Below, in pieces: positions 36,957 through 49,945 of a DNA stretch of 64,000 nucleotides. This DNA is from Typha latifolia (lineage: Eukaryota; Streptophyta; Magnoliopsida; Poales; Typhaceae): assembly GCA_019914945.1 (NCBI GenBank), contig CM034104.1, positions 2,234,501 to 2,298,500 of the forward strand. The letters are read 5' to 3'. The notes beneath the pieces are model-generated. The model was not told the DNA's origin. It saw nothing but the letters and a program-made list of their open reading frames with translations, and ran no database searches. Within the stretch, counting starts at the first letter, position 1, and each line of letters begins with the position of its first letter. The position numbers were made by a program, and so were the translations under genes.

Positions 36957-39210
36957 TCATAGACCTAGTAGAACATAGTAGAGGATTGTGAAAGGAACAG
37001 ACACAAATATACCGATGATCACCCTGCATTAAAAAGAAGAAATTTTTTTTTTGAGAAACATGGGCAAGAGATATGAAGTGGTAATAAATATTTCAAATAG
37101 TAAAGTTCATATATACCCAGTGCTCATGATGTCTGGATGCATTTTATATTCCTCTGCATACACGAAAGAAAGCACAGCAAGGGGAAGTGCAGCCTGTAGT
37201 TTAGAGAAACTATATGTTAGAATACTGAAAACAACATCTAATGAATAAAAAAATATGCTATAATTTTCAACAAGAAAAATTAAAGGGAAAACTATTAAAT
37301 CTTTTCCTAGAGTTTTCACATAAAATTTATAGTGCGGTGCTTTATATAGCGAATGATATTAGTAGTTTTCACATATAGTTTTATCATGGCTCACTAGGAT
37401 TACATCTCTTCCGGCCTTGATTTAGCTTAATTTGTATAAATTAGGCAGCATAACCATTTTTCTTTTACAAATGCGGACTCTTTTTATAGATGTAAAATAA
37501 TTAACTTAATATTCTTGAATAAGTTTTTAAGATAAAGTAAACATAGAAAGGGAGCTATATATTATTTTAAGGTCTAATAAGAATATTTTAACTGTTTGGT
37601 AAAGAAGTAACAAAAAATTCTCCATTCAATTAGCTATTGTTAGGCAAAAAAAGTTTAACTCGTGATGTTTTTGAGACATTAGAAGCAAAATATGAGGATG
37701 GAATGATCAATATTCCATCTCCCAAAGATTGAATTTATCCATGGGATTGATTACCTGTACGATACTTATATGCAGAAGCATGCCATGGAGTCCTACAGTG
37801 AGAGAGGTCAGAACGATGATTGCAGGACCTACAACAAATTTGATCACTACTGAGATCACTGCAATCGTATAGCCGCATGAAATAATTCGCTTTTGTTGAG
37901 CCATGAACGTTCCTGCATGCATATATGCCAAGATTAATTAAGATCCATTAATTAACAACCTTAATGATCTAAGTATATATCTTACATACCAACACTAAAC
38001 ATGCTTAAGCCAATGGCCGTCGTAGAGATGATGGTCAATGAATCTTCTATAATTGTAGGCATTTTAATTCCAAACCTGCGGAAGCGAAAAAAGTTATATT
38101 GATAATGGTAGTAATTAACTACGACGGTAGTAATATTTAAAGATGATAATATATAATAACCTGAAAGAAATTAATGACCAAATGAGACCAAGAAAGCTTC
38201 CGTAAGTGCTTGGCATCTTGATCATCTTCTTCACGGCCATTACTAGAACGAGCCTCACCGGCGGCGAAAGCGGTCTAGCGATCTCCTCCTTTACTACCAC
38301 CGAGTCATTGACGTCAACGTGGATCGAAACAGAGGCGTGCGGTGGTGGCTCGTCGTTTTCTCCGGTGGTGGATTCTTCTTCTTCTTCTTCTTCTTCTTCG
38401 ACGACGACATCTAGCGGAATCTCCGGTAGTGTCGGAGCGATGGCGGATTTGGGGGTACCGTCGATGACGTGGCGATAGGCGGCGATGTACTCGTAGAGGA
38501 AGACGACGACGGTGTACCAGAGGCACATCTGGAGGGTGACGATTTGGACCATGAGAGCGCCGGAGTCCGGGCCGTACATGCCGGTGAGCAGCGGCACTCC
38601 CATGATGATGGTGTTCGGCAGCGTCCCGAGGGAGAAGATAGTGACGACCTGGTAGAATAATAAAGGATTAAATTATCATTCTTTAAAAAAATTAAATTTT
38701 TAGAGTAATTGATGAGTTAATATAATATAAAAGCAGAGAGACGCCGAGTTATTTTTCAATATATATAAAATAGAAAGAGAAAATATGCCATCCAATAGGC
38801 ATTTCTGTTCTCTGCTTTCCTTGGTGATCATATTTATTCAAATACAAAATCTCTCATTCAACTCAAAGTTTTATATCTCTTACCCAGGGTAGGGACGAGG
38901 AGGAGGAATCAGAGGGAGACCGGCGGCGATCAGCCCAACAAGCCCAAGCAAGGAGGGTGACAAGTATGGCGAGCTTCTGCAAGGAGTCCGCGGCGATCAA
39001 GCGGAAGGTCATGGTGTAGGGGTTATTGGATGCGATCATCTTGAAGAAGAGCAGCGGCATGGCGAAGAGAGCAAGGAAATGGTTGATACCCGCACACTGC
39101 TCGGGGGTGAATGCGCGCCACCACCGCATCGACCCATAACCCATGCACATAGCTACGTAAAGAGGAACCATGGCCTCCGCTACGTTATAAAGATTCGAAG
39201 GGGATATCAT
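36957..39210 (-). CDS. PIN: Short-loop PIN-family auxin efflux carrier, tandem copy A
   Basis: Predicted 400-residue PIN-type auxin transporter. Exons (minus): 39210-38884, 38648-38161, 38075-37990, 37912-37755, 37193-37117, 37023-36957. All joins are in phase and give the usual six-exon PIN structure. Landmarks: start [77 protein letters not shown], then after the loop [66 protein letters not shown] and an end LLGL. The central hydrophilic loop is only about 70 residues (169-240), far shorter than in PIN1-type carriers, and includes nine Glu (193-201). The TM1-5 half looks like the monocot PIN9/PIN3 side, but the loop is PIN5/8-like in size. Subgroup and membrane location (ER or plasma membrane) are open. 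It is paralogous to 41152-43214. Confidence 0.9.
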
Positions 39211-39212
39211 CT

Positions 39213-39273
39213 TCTCCTTTCTTCTTCTTCTTCTTCTTCTTCTTCTTCTTCTTCTTCTTCTTCTTCTTCTTCT
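39213..39273. repeat. (TTC)n repeat in the PIN-A 5' UTR
   Basis: About 18-20 CTT/TTC units just upstream of the PIN-A start codon, reading as GAA on the transcribed strand. The long Ser-rich plus-strand frame here is an artefact of this repeat. Confidence 0.9.
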
Positions 39274-39352
39274 TTCTCCTCTATAAATGCAAGAGAGTAT
39301 ATGTTTAGAAGAAGAAGAAGGTGCTTCATTCCCTACTCATTGCTCGATCAGT

Positions 39353-39360
39353 TATTTATA
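39353..39360 (-). promoter_or_regulatory. TATA box of PIN copy A
   Basis: TATAAATA on the minus strand, followed by AC. The inferred transcription start is about 39325, giving a 5' UTR of about 115 bases that contains the TTC repeat. Confidence 0.5.
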
Positions 39361-41151
39361 ACTGGCTACTGCACGGAATCAAAAGTACTGCAGACCCAGC
39401 TTAAGGAATTTCCTAACGGTTGTGTACACTTGGCAAGCCACGGTAAGCTATCGAGAACTTCTCCTGCATCTGGGATTCAGCGAATCACGTCGCGGGGCGG
39501 CTGCTTGAGCTCAGAAACTAATAGTGACGTTCGTGCGCAACAATGCATGTTCGAGGATGTTTGAGAGAAGGAAAAGCCCAAGTTGTTGGACTAGAAGAAG
39601 AATAGTATTGTAAGTTCGTCTCTTCGTCAATAAAAAGGGGGAAGCTTCGTATAAAGTTCCTATTAGTGGGGATGGTCAATATAGTGTGTGCTTACTTCAT
39701 CCATGATGATATATATATATATATATATATAAGTACTTCTGTTTCCACTTTCTGTATAAACGAATATGCCCCACTCTAATTAATTATTAATTAATTCTTG
39801 CCAATTAGTAACAGTAATTAATATTCTCTGCTTTTAACTATTTAGAGTATATAGATTGATTTAAATTCTGATCATCGCAAATGCTCTAATTATATTGCCC
39901 ATGCATGGTTTCTATTCAATTTCTGACTTGAATTAAGTCCGTCAAAGACACGCGATGTGAGCGAATTCAATGGCATGCTTGCATTGAATCTCTGTCCCTC
40001 GAAAGCGCACAATGAGTCTAATATAAACATATTATGAATGTAATACAAAATTAGCTTTTCATGGCCTAATGACTCTAATTCGCACTTTAGGGACTCCAAA
40101 CTTTAAGTTTGGAATCAACTAGCTAGTGCTGTCATCATCATCTACCACTATAATGGACCTCAAATGGATTAGTTAATTCAGCCAAAGTCAGAATAGCCAT
40201 TGCAAGAATGATCAGTTGAGAACTTTGAATTACTTTTGAGTTGTTTCCATTAACAAAATTATTCTTTGCCAAGATCTAAAACTGATTCTGCCACTAGTGT
40301 AGTAAATTTTCCCATGGTATCTATGTCGCACGATGGACTATATGACGAGGCGAGCCCATGGTATTTAAAACTTTTCTTCCTTGCTGAGTTCTGACTGCAT
40401 GCTGAAGCTTAAAGAATTTATTGTTGCTGGAACTTCTACCACTGTATGTGCATCATTAGCAAGCGCACTAGCAGGTAGCTGAGGAAAGTTTTTGCCATCC
40501 CATTAAGATATATCTTTTCTATGGGCTTCTCTCCCAGGAAGGAGAAAAAAAAAATCTGTGGACAGAAATAGGTTGGATTCTGATTCGGATACTAAAACTC
40601 CTTATATGTATCCGTTTTGTTTTACTGTATATGAATACAAATGCAGATAATACATCGCCGAACGATAATCTAATAACGGATATATTAATATCAAATTTGT
40701 TTAGTATGCTTCCGTAGTTATGGACCTATATATGGTTTATACTTTATTTTTTATATATAGGGGAATAAGAAATAGCAACGTGATGATCTGTAAATTTGTG
40801 AATGGCTAATTCTACGCTTTACATGCAGATTTTGTAATGATTTTTTTTAGACATCACTATGCATCTTGGAATTTATGCAACCAAAATGTACTAATTAAAA
40901 GTTGTACAGCCTCAAGAATCTTTGAATCGTGTTGTGCTACAACAGCATCCATTGATTTTTCTCTTCTCACAGACTTAAAAGTATGCAGTTCAATTATCAA
41001 TTTCTACGAGAAAAATAGCTATTGCTAATTGAGTTTACACCTCGTGTAGTACTGTACAATTTACATAAAAGGATACATAAGAAACCCTTTATATGATGCT
41101 GGGCAAAGTAATATTCAAGGTCCTCCTTGCATGCTTAAACTGTCTTAATCT
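39361..41151. other. Spacer between the two PIN genes
   Basis: 1.8 kb, AT-rich, with a (TA)n stretch at about 39708-39731. It is the upstream region of copy A and the 3' flank of copy B. No gene seen. Confidence 0.5.
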
Positions 41152-43214
41152 TCATAACTCCAGTAAAATATAGTAGAGAATTGTGACAGGAACAGATATA
41201 AATATGCCGACGATTACCCTGCAATGAATTAATCAAAAATAAATTGAGAAATATAGCTAAATGTATAAATTGACAATATAATGAAAGGGAATTAAAGGTG
41301 AAGCTCATACCCAGTGCTCATGATGTCTGGATGCACTTTATATTCCTCACCATATACAAAGGAAAGAACAGCAAGGGGAAGAGCAGCCTGTATATAGTTC
41401 AGGGAAAGAAAATATTATAGATCTTAGGAGGCAAAAGAAAATATTATAATCTTTAAAGCAAGTGCACTATATTATACTATATTAGTAGGTGGTGCAGTTG
41501 AATCTTTTGTAATAATATGCTTCCGTGTTCCCTTTTTAGTATGCTCCGGTTTGAAAGGTTAAGCAGTGACAAGTTGGTCAAAGAAGTAATCAACTGCATG
41601 CATAATATTTTAAAGCATCACTTCCTGTACACCAAATATATTGGTTCATATATTGATTAATTACCTGTACGATGCCAACGTGTAGAAGATTGCCATGAAG
41701 TCCTACAGTGAGTGAGGTTGCAGCCATTATTGCAGGGCCTACAAGGAATCTGATGGCCATGGAGATCACTGCAATCATATAACCGCATGAAATAAATCGT
41801 GATTGCCGAGCCATGAACGTTCCTGCATGCATATATACAACGCAAATAAGAGCTAGTTATTAATTCCAAAAAGATCAAACAAGCTTAATGGAAGCATAGA
41901 AGACCTCAAAAGAAATTAGAATTATATGTTTTGGTACTACTTGTGTATTATATAAAATTGATTGCAAATTAATTAATAATACCAGGATGTACATACCAAC
42001 ACTAAACATGCTTAAGCCAATTGCCGTAGTAGAGATGATAGACAACGAGTCATCTATAATTGTAGGCATTTTGATTCCAAGCCTGCAAAAAAATAAGGAA
42101 AAAGATGATAAAGATAATAAAATAAATATATACGAATACTAATATCAATAATGATGATCACCTGAAAGCAATTAGCGACCAAATGAGGCCAAGGAAACTT
42201 GCATGAGTGCTTGGAATCTTCATCAGCTTCTTCATAGCCATCACTAGAACAACACTCATCGGTGGCGGTGAGACCAGCCTTGTCACCTCCAATGCCGTCG
42301 TCTTCGGAGTAGTAACAGAACCATTAGCAACCGTATCATCTCCGTCGGAGATGGATATGGCAACTGCATCTCCCACCGGGATTGTAACAGAAGCATCTCC
42401 GTCGGAGACGGATACTGCAACTGCGTTGCAATTAACGCCTGTTGCAAAAGATTCTTCAGGGATCACCTCGAGAGGCGTCGGAGCGACGGTGGAGTTGGTG
42501 CGGCCGACGAAGTTACGACTCGCCGCCATGTACTCGTAGAGGAAAACGACGACGTTGTACCAGACGCACATCTGGAAGACGACGATCTGGACCATGAGAT
42601 TGCGCGAGTCCGGCCCGTACATGCCGGTGAGCACTGGCACTCCCATGATCACGGTGTTGGGCAGCGTCGCGAGGGAAAAGAGCGTGACAACCTATCAGAA
42701 TACAAATGTTTCAAACAGTGAGGTGTTAACTCACAATAGAAGAGTTGTAGAAACTTTTTTTTTAAAATTACTGCTCTCTAGCAGCCTAAGCTTTTAGACA
42801 TTGGTGAGTTAACAAAACAAAGAGTTGTTAGAATTCAAGTGTCTAGGATGCTAAGAGAAGAGGAGACAAAGAGTATGCAAATCATGCACTTACCCAAGAG
42901 AGGGAGGAAGCGGCCGCCGGGGAGCGGCGACGGTTGGCCCAGTATGCCCACCCGAGGAGGGCCGCCAGTACGACGACCTTCTGAAGGGAGTCGGCGGCGA
43001 TCAAGCGGAACGCCATCTTATACGGGTTATTAGACGCGATCATCCGAAAGATGAGAAGAGGGACGGCGAAGAGCGCGACGAAGTGGTTGATACCCGCGCA
43101 CTGCTCGGAGGTGAATGCGCGCCACCAGCGCACCGATGCGTAGCCGAGGGCCATGGCCGCATACAATGGCATCATCGCCTCGGCGACATGATAGAGATTG
43201 GAGGGCGAAATCAT
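41152..43214 (-). CDS. PIN: Short-loop PIN-family auxin efflux carrier, tandem copy B
   Basis: Predicted 412-residue paralog of copy A in the same orientation. Exons (minus): 43214-42894, 42691-42162, 42082-41997, 41822-41665, 41387-41311, 41218-41152. Exons 3 to 6 have exactly the same lengths as in copy A (86, 158, 77, 67 bp), direct evidence of tandem duplication. Membrane halves are conserved: [112 protein letters not shown], end LLEL. The loop (about 167-250) is unlike that of copy A. It lacks the Glu run and carries a doubled segment [12 protein letters not shown] / [12 protein letters not shown] (198-209 and 217-228). The ATG at 43214 aligns with that of copy A, so the longer open frame upstream is noncoding. 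A TTC-rich tract lies just upstream. Confidence 0.9.
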
Positions 43215-43296
43215 CTTCTTCTTCTCCTTCTTCTTCTGCTTCTTGTTTGTAGATTTTAATAAATAATGAGGGGAGAGAGGAATGAGGGATGGCGAG

Positions 43297-43304
43297 GTAT
43301 TTAA
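43297..43304 (-). promoter_or_regulatory. TATA-like box of PIN copy B
   Basis: TTAAATAC on the minus strand, about 85-90 bp upstream of the start codon. Weak match. Confidence 0.3.
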
Positions 43305-43630
43305 GGAGTTGGCGTCTTTCGTGGCTGGATTGCCTATGTGGTAGTTGATTGGTTCAATGGGCACGAAGTATGTATGCATGAGAATATTTGGTAAGTAACT
43401 GACCGTGTACTCTACCGGCGGCTCCAACCGCGGATTGGAGAGAAGCCCATCTGGAGCTAGCTTGTAAACCAAACAAAAAAATGCTCTACTTATTAAAGGA
43501 TTTAATTCAAGAGATAGATTCCAACGATCATGCCATATGATAATTAATAGCAAGAAGAAGAAACTATTTCATAAAACTTAATTTAATTAAATGCAAAGAG
43601 TGATAATTATAGAGATAAAAGAAAAGTGAG

Positions 43631-45130
43631 GTAATGCAACTTGGACAGAAATAAAATACTGCTTGGTTTTTAAACCTGTAATATTAGTTTGCATACAAGT
43701 CCTTGGACTCACATAAAATTGTATAGAAAACCACAAGTGCGCCAAAGAGTTTTTTTTTTTTTTTTTTTTTTGTAAGTAGTCAAATAATACACAACAAAGA
43801 CATAGTTAATTACATATGCTAACTGCTGCTTATAATATTCAACTTAACTTGTGGTTGCATGCAGCTATTGTCGTTTTAAGATAAGAAGAAGAAGAAGAAG
43901 AAGAAGAAGCTTCTTAGTTAGTGTAAGCAGGAATAATATAAGAAAGTAATGATTTCTATCTGTATATTTTCCACTCTCACATTAGGAACCTTCTTGATCA
44001 ATGTTTTCTTTAAATTAGAAATCTCATATGAAGTGAAGTGAGTAATTAGTTTTTCGGGCAAACTGAGCTTTAATTCAATTCTATCTTACGTTAAACTTTT
44101 TATGTGAATTAAATACAATTTTCTGGCTTCCATACCATTAATTATTTTATGTTACTTAGTTTTACTTTGTTGAAACATTGGTTGGATATATATCATTAAC
44201 AAATTATAGAATATATGATATAGAACACGATAGCTTGATTATTTCTTAGTTGCTGTTGACTTTATTTTTCTTACATGCGATAATAATTGGATATAAATAG
44301 GCAAATATATAGCCCATGGATTAGTGCTCCACATGCAAGTGATCCAACTTTGAAAAGATTATGTCATGGCAAATGCATGATATGTCTCTAGAAAGAAGAA
44401 GGAATTATTACTTAGTTTAATTTAATATATAGTTCATTTTGATCATATAATAGTGATAAGATCAAGAGGATGCAACCTGGGCCAAAAATAAAATGCTGCT
44501 TGGCTTTTAAAACTTTAATACTATTTTACATATAAGTCCTTCAATCCGCACAACATTATATAAAAAGCCCACAAATGGCTCCTCTAAAATTTCCCTATAT
44601 GGGTGTTTGAATAATTTTTCCTAGGAAAGTTCTTTCATAGGAAACACCTCTTTTCTAAAGTAAAAAAAACCTATTTCGCTGCCTCCTCTCATCTCTCTTA
44701 TTTCTATTTCTTTTACTCCAAAATTCTCTAAACTATTTAAATATAATAAACTAAATAAATTCAAAGTAAATAAATAACATGGGATCCTTTACTTGCACTT
44801 TTCAAATCCTACATTGTTAAAATTCGTATGATTTTTTTCCTAAGTTTGGTAACTTAGGAAAAAAATAGTGGTTTCTTTTTCTTTGTTTAATTATTTGTAT
44901 GCAGTCAAGCAATCCATAACAAAGACATAGCTAATTTCTAATATTCAAACATGAGTAGCATGAATTTCATATGCTAACTTCTGCTTATAATTTTTAACTT
45001 TAGATATGGTTCCATATAGCTACTGACGTTTTAAGATAAGAAGAAAGGAAAGAGGGAGAGAAGAAGAAGAAGCTTCTTGGTTAGTGTAAGCAGGACTAAT
45101 GTCAGAAACTAGTGGTTTCTATCTGTAGCA
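43631..45130. repeat. Old direct duplication upstream of PIN copy B
   Basis: The segment 43631-43970 is repeated imperfectly at 44468-45130. Shared ordered blocks include TGCAACYTGG, ATAAAATRCTGCTTGG, CAAAGACATAG, ATATGCTAACT, TTTTAAGATAAGAAGAA, AAGCTTCTTRGTTAGTGTAA and TTTCTATCTGTA. The second copy holds about 300 bp of extra sequence (about 44590-44890). Confidence 0.75.
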
Positions 45131-45140
45131 CATTAAAAAG

Positions 45141-45187
<47 letters not shown>

Positions 45188-46240
45188 AATCGTAAGTTTA
45201 TTTATTTGCACATTGTCTTTTTTTATTAGTGAGTAATTAGTTTTTAGGGTAAATTACAGTTTATTCTTCTCTGGCTTTGCTCAATTTTAACTTATCTTTC
45301 AAAGAAGTCTTTAATTTCTCTGTGATGTAGATTAAATTATAATTATTTATGAAAAAGTAAATGATATTTTGTTACTGCTAAATTTTTTTTTGTCGTAAAT
45401 AAATTAAAAAATAATTAAACTACATTTAAAAACTTTAAATTAGACTATTTTTACAGGGATAGTTAAATCTTTTTTATCTTTAATAATGTTTGACTGACAT
45501 TTGCAACTTGATCTTAATCATTAATTATAATGGGATTGATTGCTTAAAGTTTGAAGTATAAGAGCTAAGTTAAAATTAGACTAAATTACATAGGGTATTA
45601 TAATTTCTCCTGGTGCTTACTATTCTTTCTAAATACTCTTACGTGTCCAACTATTTAAGGATAAGCTACAAACTAAATATTATTTTTTTCATTGTTGACG
45701 AAATACGTGGATTTCTTTTAGATATTCACGATACCCAATATAAAATATGTCAAACTGAAGGATACTTCATACTTACTACCTTCATTTCCTAGTAGGACAA
45801 AACCTAAATCAAGACTGTGGTATAATGTCACGTTTTATGTACAAATCAAATGCTCGTATTTTTTTTTGTTTATTAGCAACTAAAAATTATATTTTTAAAG
45901 CATTTACTAAAGTGTTATAGTTGTTATCATGTCAGCGAGGTAAATCACTGCCTTGGAAAGTGATTTATTGAATTACTTTCTGAGAGAGTAATTTATATAA
46001 TAATATTTTTAAGAGAGTGGATTTTTATTTCTAAAATTAAATAATAATAGTACGGTAAATATTTAAAAAATATATAATAAGTTTTGACAAAAATAGTAGA
46101 TCGGTCCAGAACTGTTTTTAAATTTTAAAAAAGAATATAGTACGTTGAACATTTTGTCATGATTGATGAATAAATTGGAGATGTCATTCATATATACAAT
46201 CGAACTACTTTACTTTTGTATGCATGTGTACAGGCATCTA

Positions 46241-46287
<47 letters not shown>

Positions 46288-48339
46288 GATGCAAGAGGTG
46301 AACAATTTGTATTGGAATACATAGAGAATACAATTTGCCAAGAGATGCTTAACAGAAATTTAAATTGATTGATCAGATAATGAAGAATTTCGTGGCTGTG
46401 TCATGAAGTGAGATGCTTCTGTGCACCATCTTCTAACATGAAGGCAGCAAAAAGAAACACCAATTTAAGAATTTCAAGAACATTAATATTTCGATAGTAA
46501 CTTCATCTATGTACTTGAGAATTTTATGCATTATATGCAAGAAAAACATAAGCATGCCTTCTCAGTAGCAGCAATTCTTAGATATTTCAAAGTATAAGAA
46601 GATCATTTATTCATCATTCATAACATATATCATTGTAGCAATTTACTACAAGGATTCTGTTTGGATGTCTTGTTTGCCATGAAGAAAAAGTTATTGCTGG
46701 CAATATTATACCAACAAAATAATTGATGATAGGTTATGCAAATCACCAACAGGAGCACCTATAGTTTGACACACACTTTCAGCACATAATAAATCTTCTG
46801 GCAGGATTTTACGAGTTTCATGTTGGATATCAGAAACTACATCCTTACTCAAATGTTGTTTACATCACTCCCGTTCAACTCTCCACTGCCCTCAAAGAAC
46901 AGCAAAGTTACTGTCAAAGAAATAAGGAGAACCTAATTATCATCTTATTGCTTGACAATAGTCTAATTATCATCTTATTGCTGATCAATCGCTATAAAAT
47001 CGACAGTTGAGTGAGCCTGATGGTATCAATTGTAGTAGCGAGCTGCTAATTAAGCATCTTTTTTACTCAACCATCAAACATTTTTGCTGCCCCTATACTT
47101 AAAATTTGACAATCACTCAAAGTACTGCATCATTCATTTTCCATATTTTCAAAAGTACTACTATGAGTAGGTCAACCATTGGCTTTCTTTTCATGCTCAT
47201 TCCTCTACTGACCAGAATAGTCATTCAATAAATTTATATGCACAGCCTATCTTGCTCAAAGAGTTTATGGCCTTTGTCTCCATATACTTAAGTGCAGATG
47301 AAAATTTAGATCAACATTGATTCACTACTGGTAATGTGCAGAGAGAGAAACCCTTGGTATTCTATTTTACAGATCCTAAGGTCATCACATGGATCTACAT
47401 ATTGTCAGATGAATGATGAATATATTAATCCACATGTGCTTAATGTATGGAGATATGCTGACATTGCTTAATGCACAAACTCGGAACTCATACAAAGAAA
47501 ACAGACTACAAGAACAATTTAAATTGACAGAGCCCACATCCAATAAATCCCCATACAAGCAAAAGAATAGGTAGTCAGATTCATATTTTTTGGGTGAAAG
47601 AGTAAGAAACTCAGCTAAAAAAAATATTGTGCTCCTATTTCTGATCATCTTATATAGTTGTAACAGAATATATCTCTTGTACATTCAAATTAAGACCTTG
47701 AATAGAGCAAGTAGAACAAACAATGATATAGCACTGATGAAAGTGAGGTCTGCGGATCTCTAAGGTGCAGGTAAATGCGACAAATAAAATATAATTCCAA
47801 TGGATTCCTGGATTAAATAAAAATTGAGTGACATTTACGAACAGCAGAGCAAACGATATAAATAACTACGGCAATGTACTAAAGATGAGCAGTTTGTCAC
47901 TAAAATAGTTCTCATCTTTGCTCTTGAAGAAGACAGGAAAAGCCCAATAATAATATGAAAACAGAAAAGAGAGGAGCCACCGTTGTTTCTTCTCACATGT
48001 ATAAAGCATAACAAGAATAGTATGTATATAATATAAAAATTCGATCTTGTTCTTCTTTGACATAAACAATACATATCCTAAAACTCAATCCTTGGATCCA
48101 ACAATGCGCCATAAATCACGATCACAAAGATCCAGATCTCTTTCATCAACTCAACTGAATCCCTCTTTAATTTATAAAATGGAATAGAAACTAGAGGGAG
48201 AAACAAGATCTTGTGCTTTTCGTCAATCATACTTCCCTTTTGAAATGAAATCTAATACTAACACTGAGAAATCTAGAGACGAAGTTCGTATAAAGATGAG
48301 GAACACCAAGTAAATATCACAATGCAGCAGTTTCGGATA
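45131..48339. other. AT-rich spacer with TA microsatellites
   Basis: Contains (TA)n at 45141-45185 and 46238-46282, and a short tandem duplication of about 33 bp near 46933-46985. No gene recognised. The last few hundred bases should be 3' UTR of the translocator gene. Confidence 0.5.
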
Positions 48340-49374
48340 TCAAGCCTGAGACTCATTCTTCTCCTCGCCCTTCACTTCCTGGAGCAGCGCACCGGATTCC
48401 TCATCGGCCTGCGTCGCCCTCTTCTCGGCCTCCTTCGCCTTGAGCGCCTGCAACTTGACATGGTTGTAGTAGGCAACGCCGAGAAAGGCGATACCGTAAC
48501 CGAAAAGATTGATCGGCGTGACGGTGTCGCGGATCACAGACCATGAGAAGGCGATGAGGAGCCAATCCTTGACCACTCCGGCGACGTTCATGGTGAGCGC
48601 CGACGTCTTCCCGACAAGCAGGAAAACCGCGAGGTTGAGAGCGAAGGCGCAGAGCGAATTGGTCCCGAAAATCAAGAGATCGGGGCGGAAGGATGAGGCT
48701 GCGCGGAGGCTGGGCATCTCGACGAAATACCAGGGGAAGAGGAGGAAGACGAAGCAGCAGGGGGCGACGTAGTAGAGAGAGGTGATCGGATTGAGGGAGA
48801 TGCCCTTGGAGGTGAGGAGGATCTGGATGAGGACGAGGCGGGTGGCCTCAAAGGCGACGGCGCCGAGCTGGAGCACGACGCCCCAGAGATCAAACCTGGC
48901 CTCGCCGTAGGCGGCTATGGCAACCCCGAAGGAGATGGACAACATGTTGGCCATGGTGGAGGACTTGAAGACATCTTTCTTGAGGAGGACGCCGACGGAG
49001 TAGACGGCGACGGGCATGAGGGCTTTGAGCATCTGGATGAAGGAGACGGAGAGGTAGATGTAGGCGGAGTTGGAAAACCAGAGGGAGAAGGAGTAGAGGA
49101 AGCCGATGGGGACGACGGAGGAGAGGTAGAGGCTGGGGGTCATGGGAGGAGACGTGGGAGGGGAGACGAGGCGGAAGACGCGGATGATGGAGACGGCGAG
49201 GAGGGAGCAGAAGGACATGTGGATCAAGGTGAGGGAGATGGGGAAGGGCCAGTTGTACATCTTGGGGTCGAGGATGTACTTGTTGTAGACAATCACGGAG
49301 AAGCTGAGGGTGATCCAGATCGAGACGTAAGCATAGGAGAGGAGGACACTGCGGACCACGCCGCCCTCCGCCAT
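48340..49374 (-). CDS. Probable sugar-phosphate/phosphate translocator, KV/A/G type, intronless
   Basis: Single-exon 344-residue member of the triose-phosphate translocator-like part of the drug/metabolite transporter superfamily. These carriers have ten helices and no transit peptide. They act at Golgi or other endomembranes, and substrates are mostly unassigned. Landmarks: [20 protein letters not shown] (near residue 15-34), [104 protein letters not shown] and the ending [21 protein letters not shown] charged C-tail (about 310-344) follows. An intronless gene is normal for one branch (the At2g25520/At5g25400 group). The coding sequence is very GC-rich compared with its flanks. Substrate and compartment are inferred from family only. 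Confidence 0.93.
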   Translation of the reverse strand: MAEGGVVRSVLLSYAYVSIWITLSFSVIVYNKYILDPKMYNWPFPISLTLIHMSFCSLLAVSIIRVFRLVSPPTSPPMTPSLYLSSVVPIGFLYSFSLWFSNSAYIYLSVSFIQMLKALMPVAVYSVGVLLKKDVFKSSTMANMLSISFGVAIAAYGEARFDLWGVVLQLGAVAFEATRLVLIQILLTSKGISLNPITSLYYVAPCCFVFLLFPWYFVEMPSLRAASSFRPDLLIFGTNSLCAFALNLAVFLLVGKTSALTMNVAGVVKDWLLIAFSWSVIRDTVTPINLFGYGIAFLGVAYYNHVKLQALKAKEAEKRATQADEESGALLQEVKGEEKNESQA

Positions 49375-49699
49375 GGCCGATGCTTCGAGCTCAAGATTGG
49401 ATTTTTACGACTGTAATGGAGACGAGGGAGGAGGAGCAGAAAGGGAGACGATGTGGATCTGAGTTAACGATTTGGTGGGAAATAAGAGGAGGGTGGGAGA
49501 GAAATGGTGGGGAGAGGATCCCCTACTTTGCTAATTGAAGGAATTTATTATTACGAAGATGAGACAAAAGAAGTTGGAGACTTACATATAAAACCCTACA
49601 TCTTCTCGAATTTGCAGTTTGGACCTTGTACTTGTTATTATTATTATTTTCTATCTTCTAACTATATAATGGCTAACCCTTCCTAGATACAGAGTTAAT

Positions 49700-49945
49700 T
49701 AGGCCTCACCAAAATTTAGCTAATATAGAAATTTGTCTACTTTTAGGCTTTAAGCTATGTGCGTCATCAAATAATTACTCTGTACTAAATACCGCCGCCG
49801 AGATATGTTCTAAATCCTCGTTCTACTAAGCTATTCCTTTAAATCAATCTCATTATCGAGCAATCAATCGAGATGAGTCGTTAAACTAAGCTATAAAATC
49901 ACTAAATAATTTTTTTATAATAATTATTTAGAATTAGATACAATT
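49700..49945 (-). repeat. Dispersed repeat, inverted copy
   Basis: The reverse complement shows the block ATCTCGGCGGCGGTATTTA, then GAGTAATTATTTGA and a CATAGCTTAAAGCCTA block. These match in order the copy at 51222-51475. Confidence 0.6.

Noticed and set aside
39079..39564. 161-residue poly-Ser plus-strand frame
   Set aside because: Produced by reading through the TTC repeat upstream of PIN copy A and the antisense of its exon 1.
43215..43553. N-terminal extension of the PIN copy B frame
   Set aside because: The family start MISPSNLY aligns with copy A at the ATG 43214. The upstream part lies in leader and promoter and has no PIN homology.
47385..47684. 99-residue minus-strand frame downstream of the translocator
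   Set aside because: AT-rich, no recognisable motif, no neighbouring exon structure; likely chance or 3' flank.
48509..48893. Ser- or Arg-rich frames inside the translocator gene
   Set aside because: Antisense or out-of-frame readings of a GC-rich membrane-protein gene.
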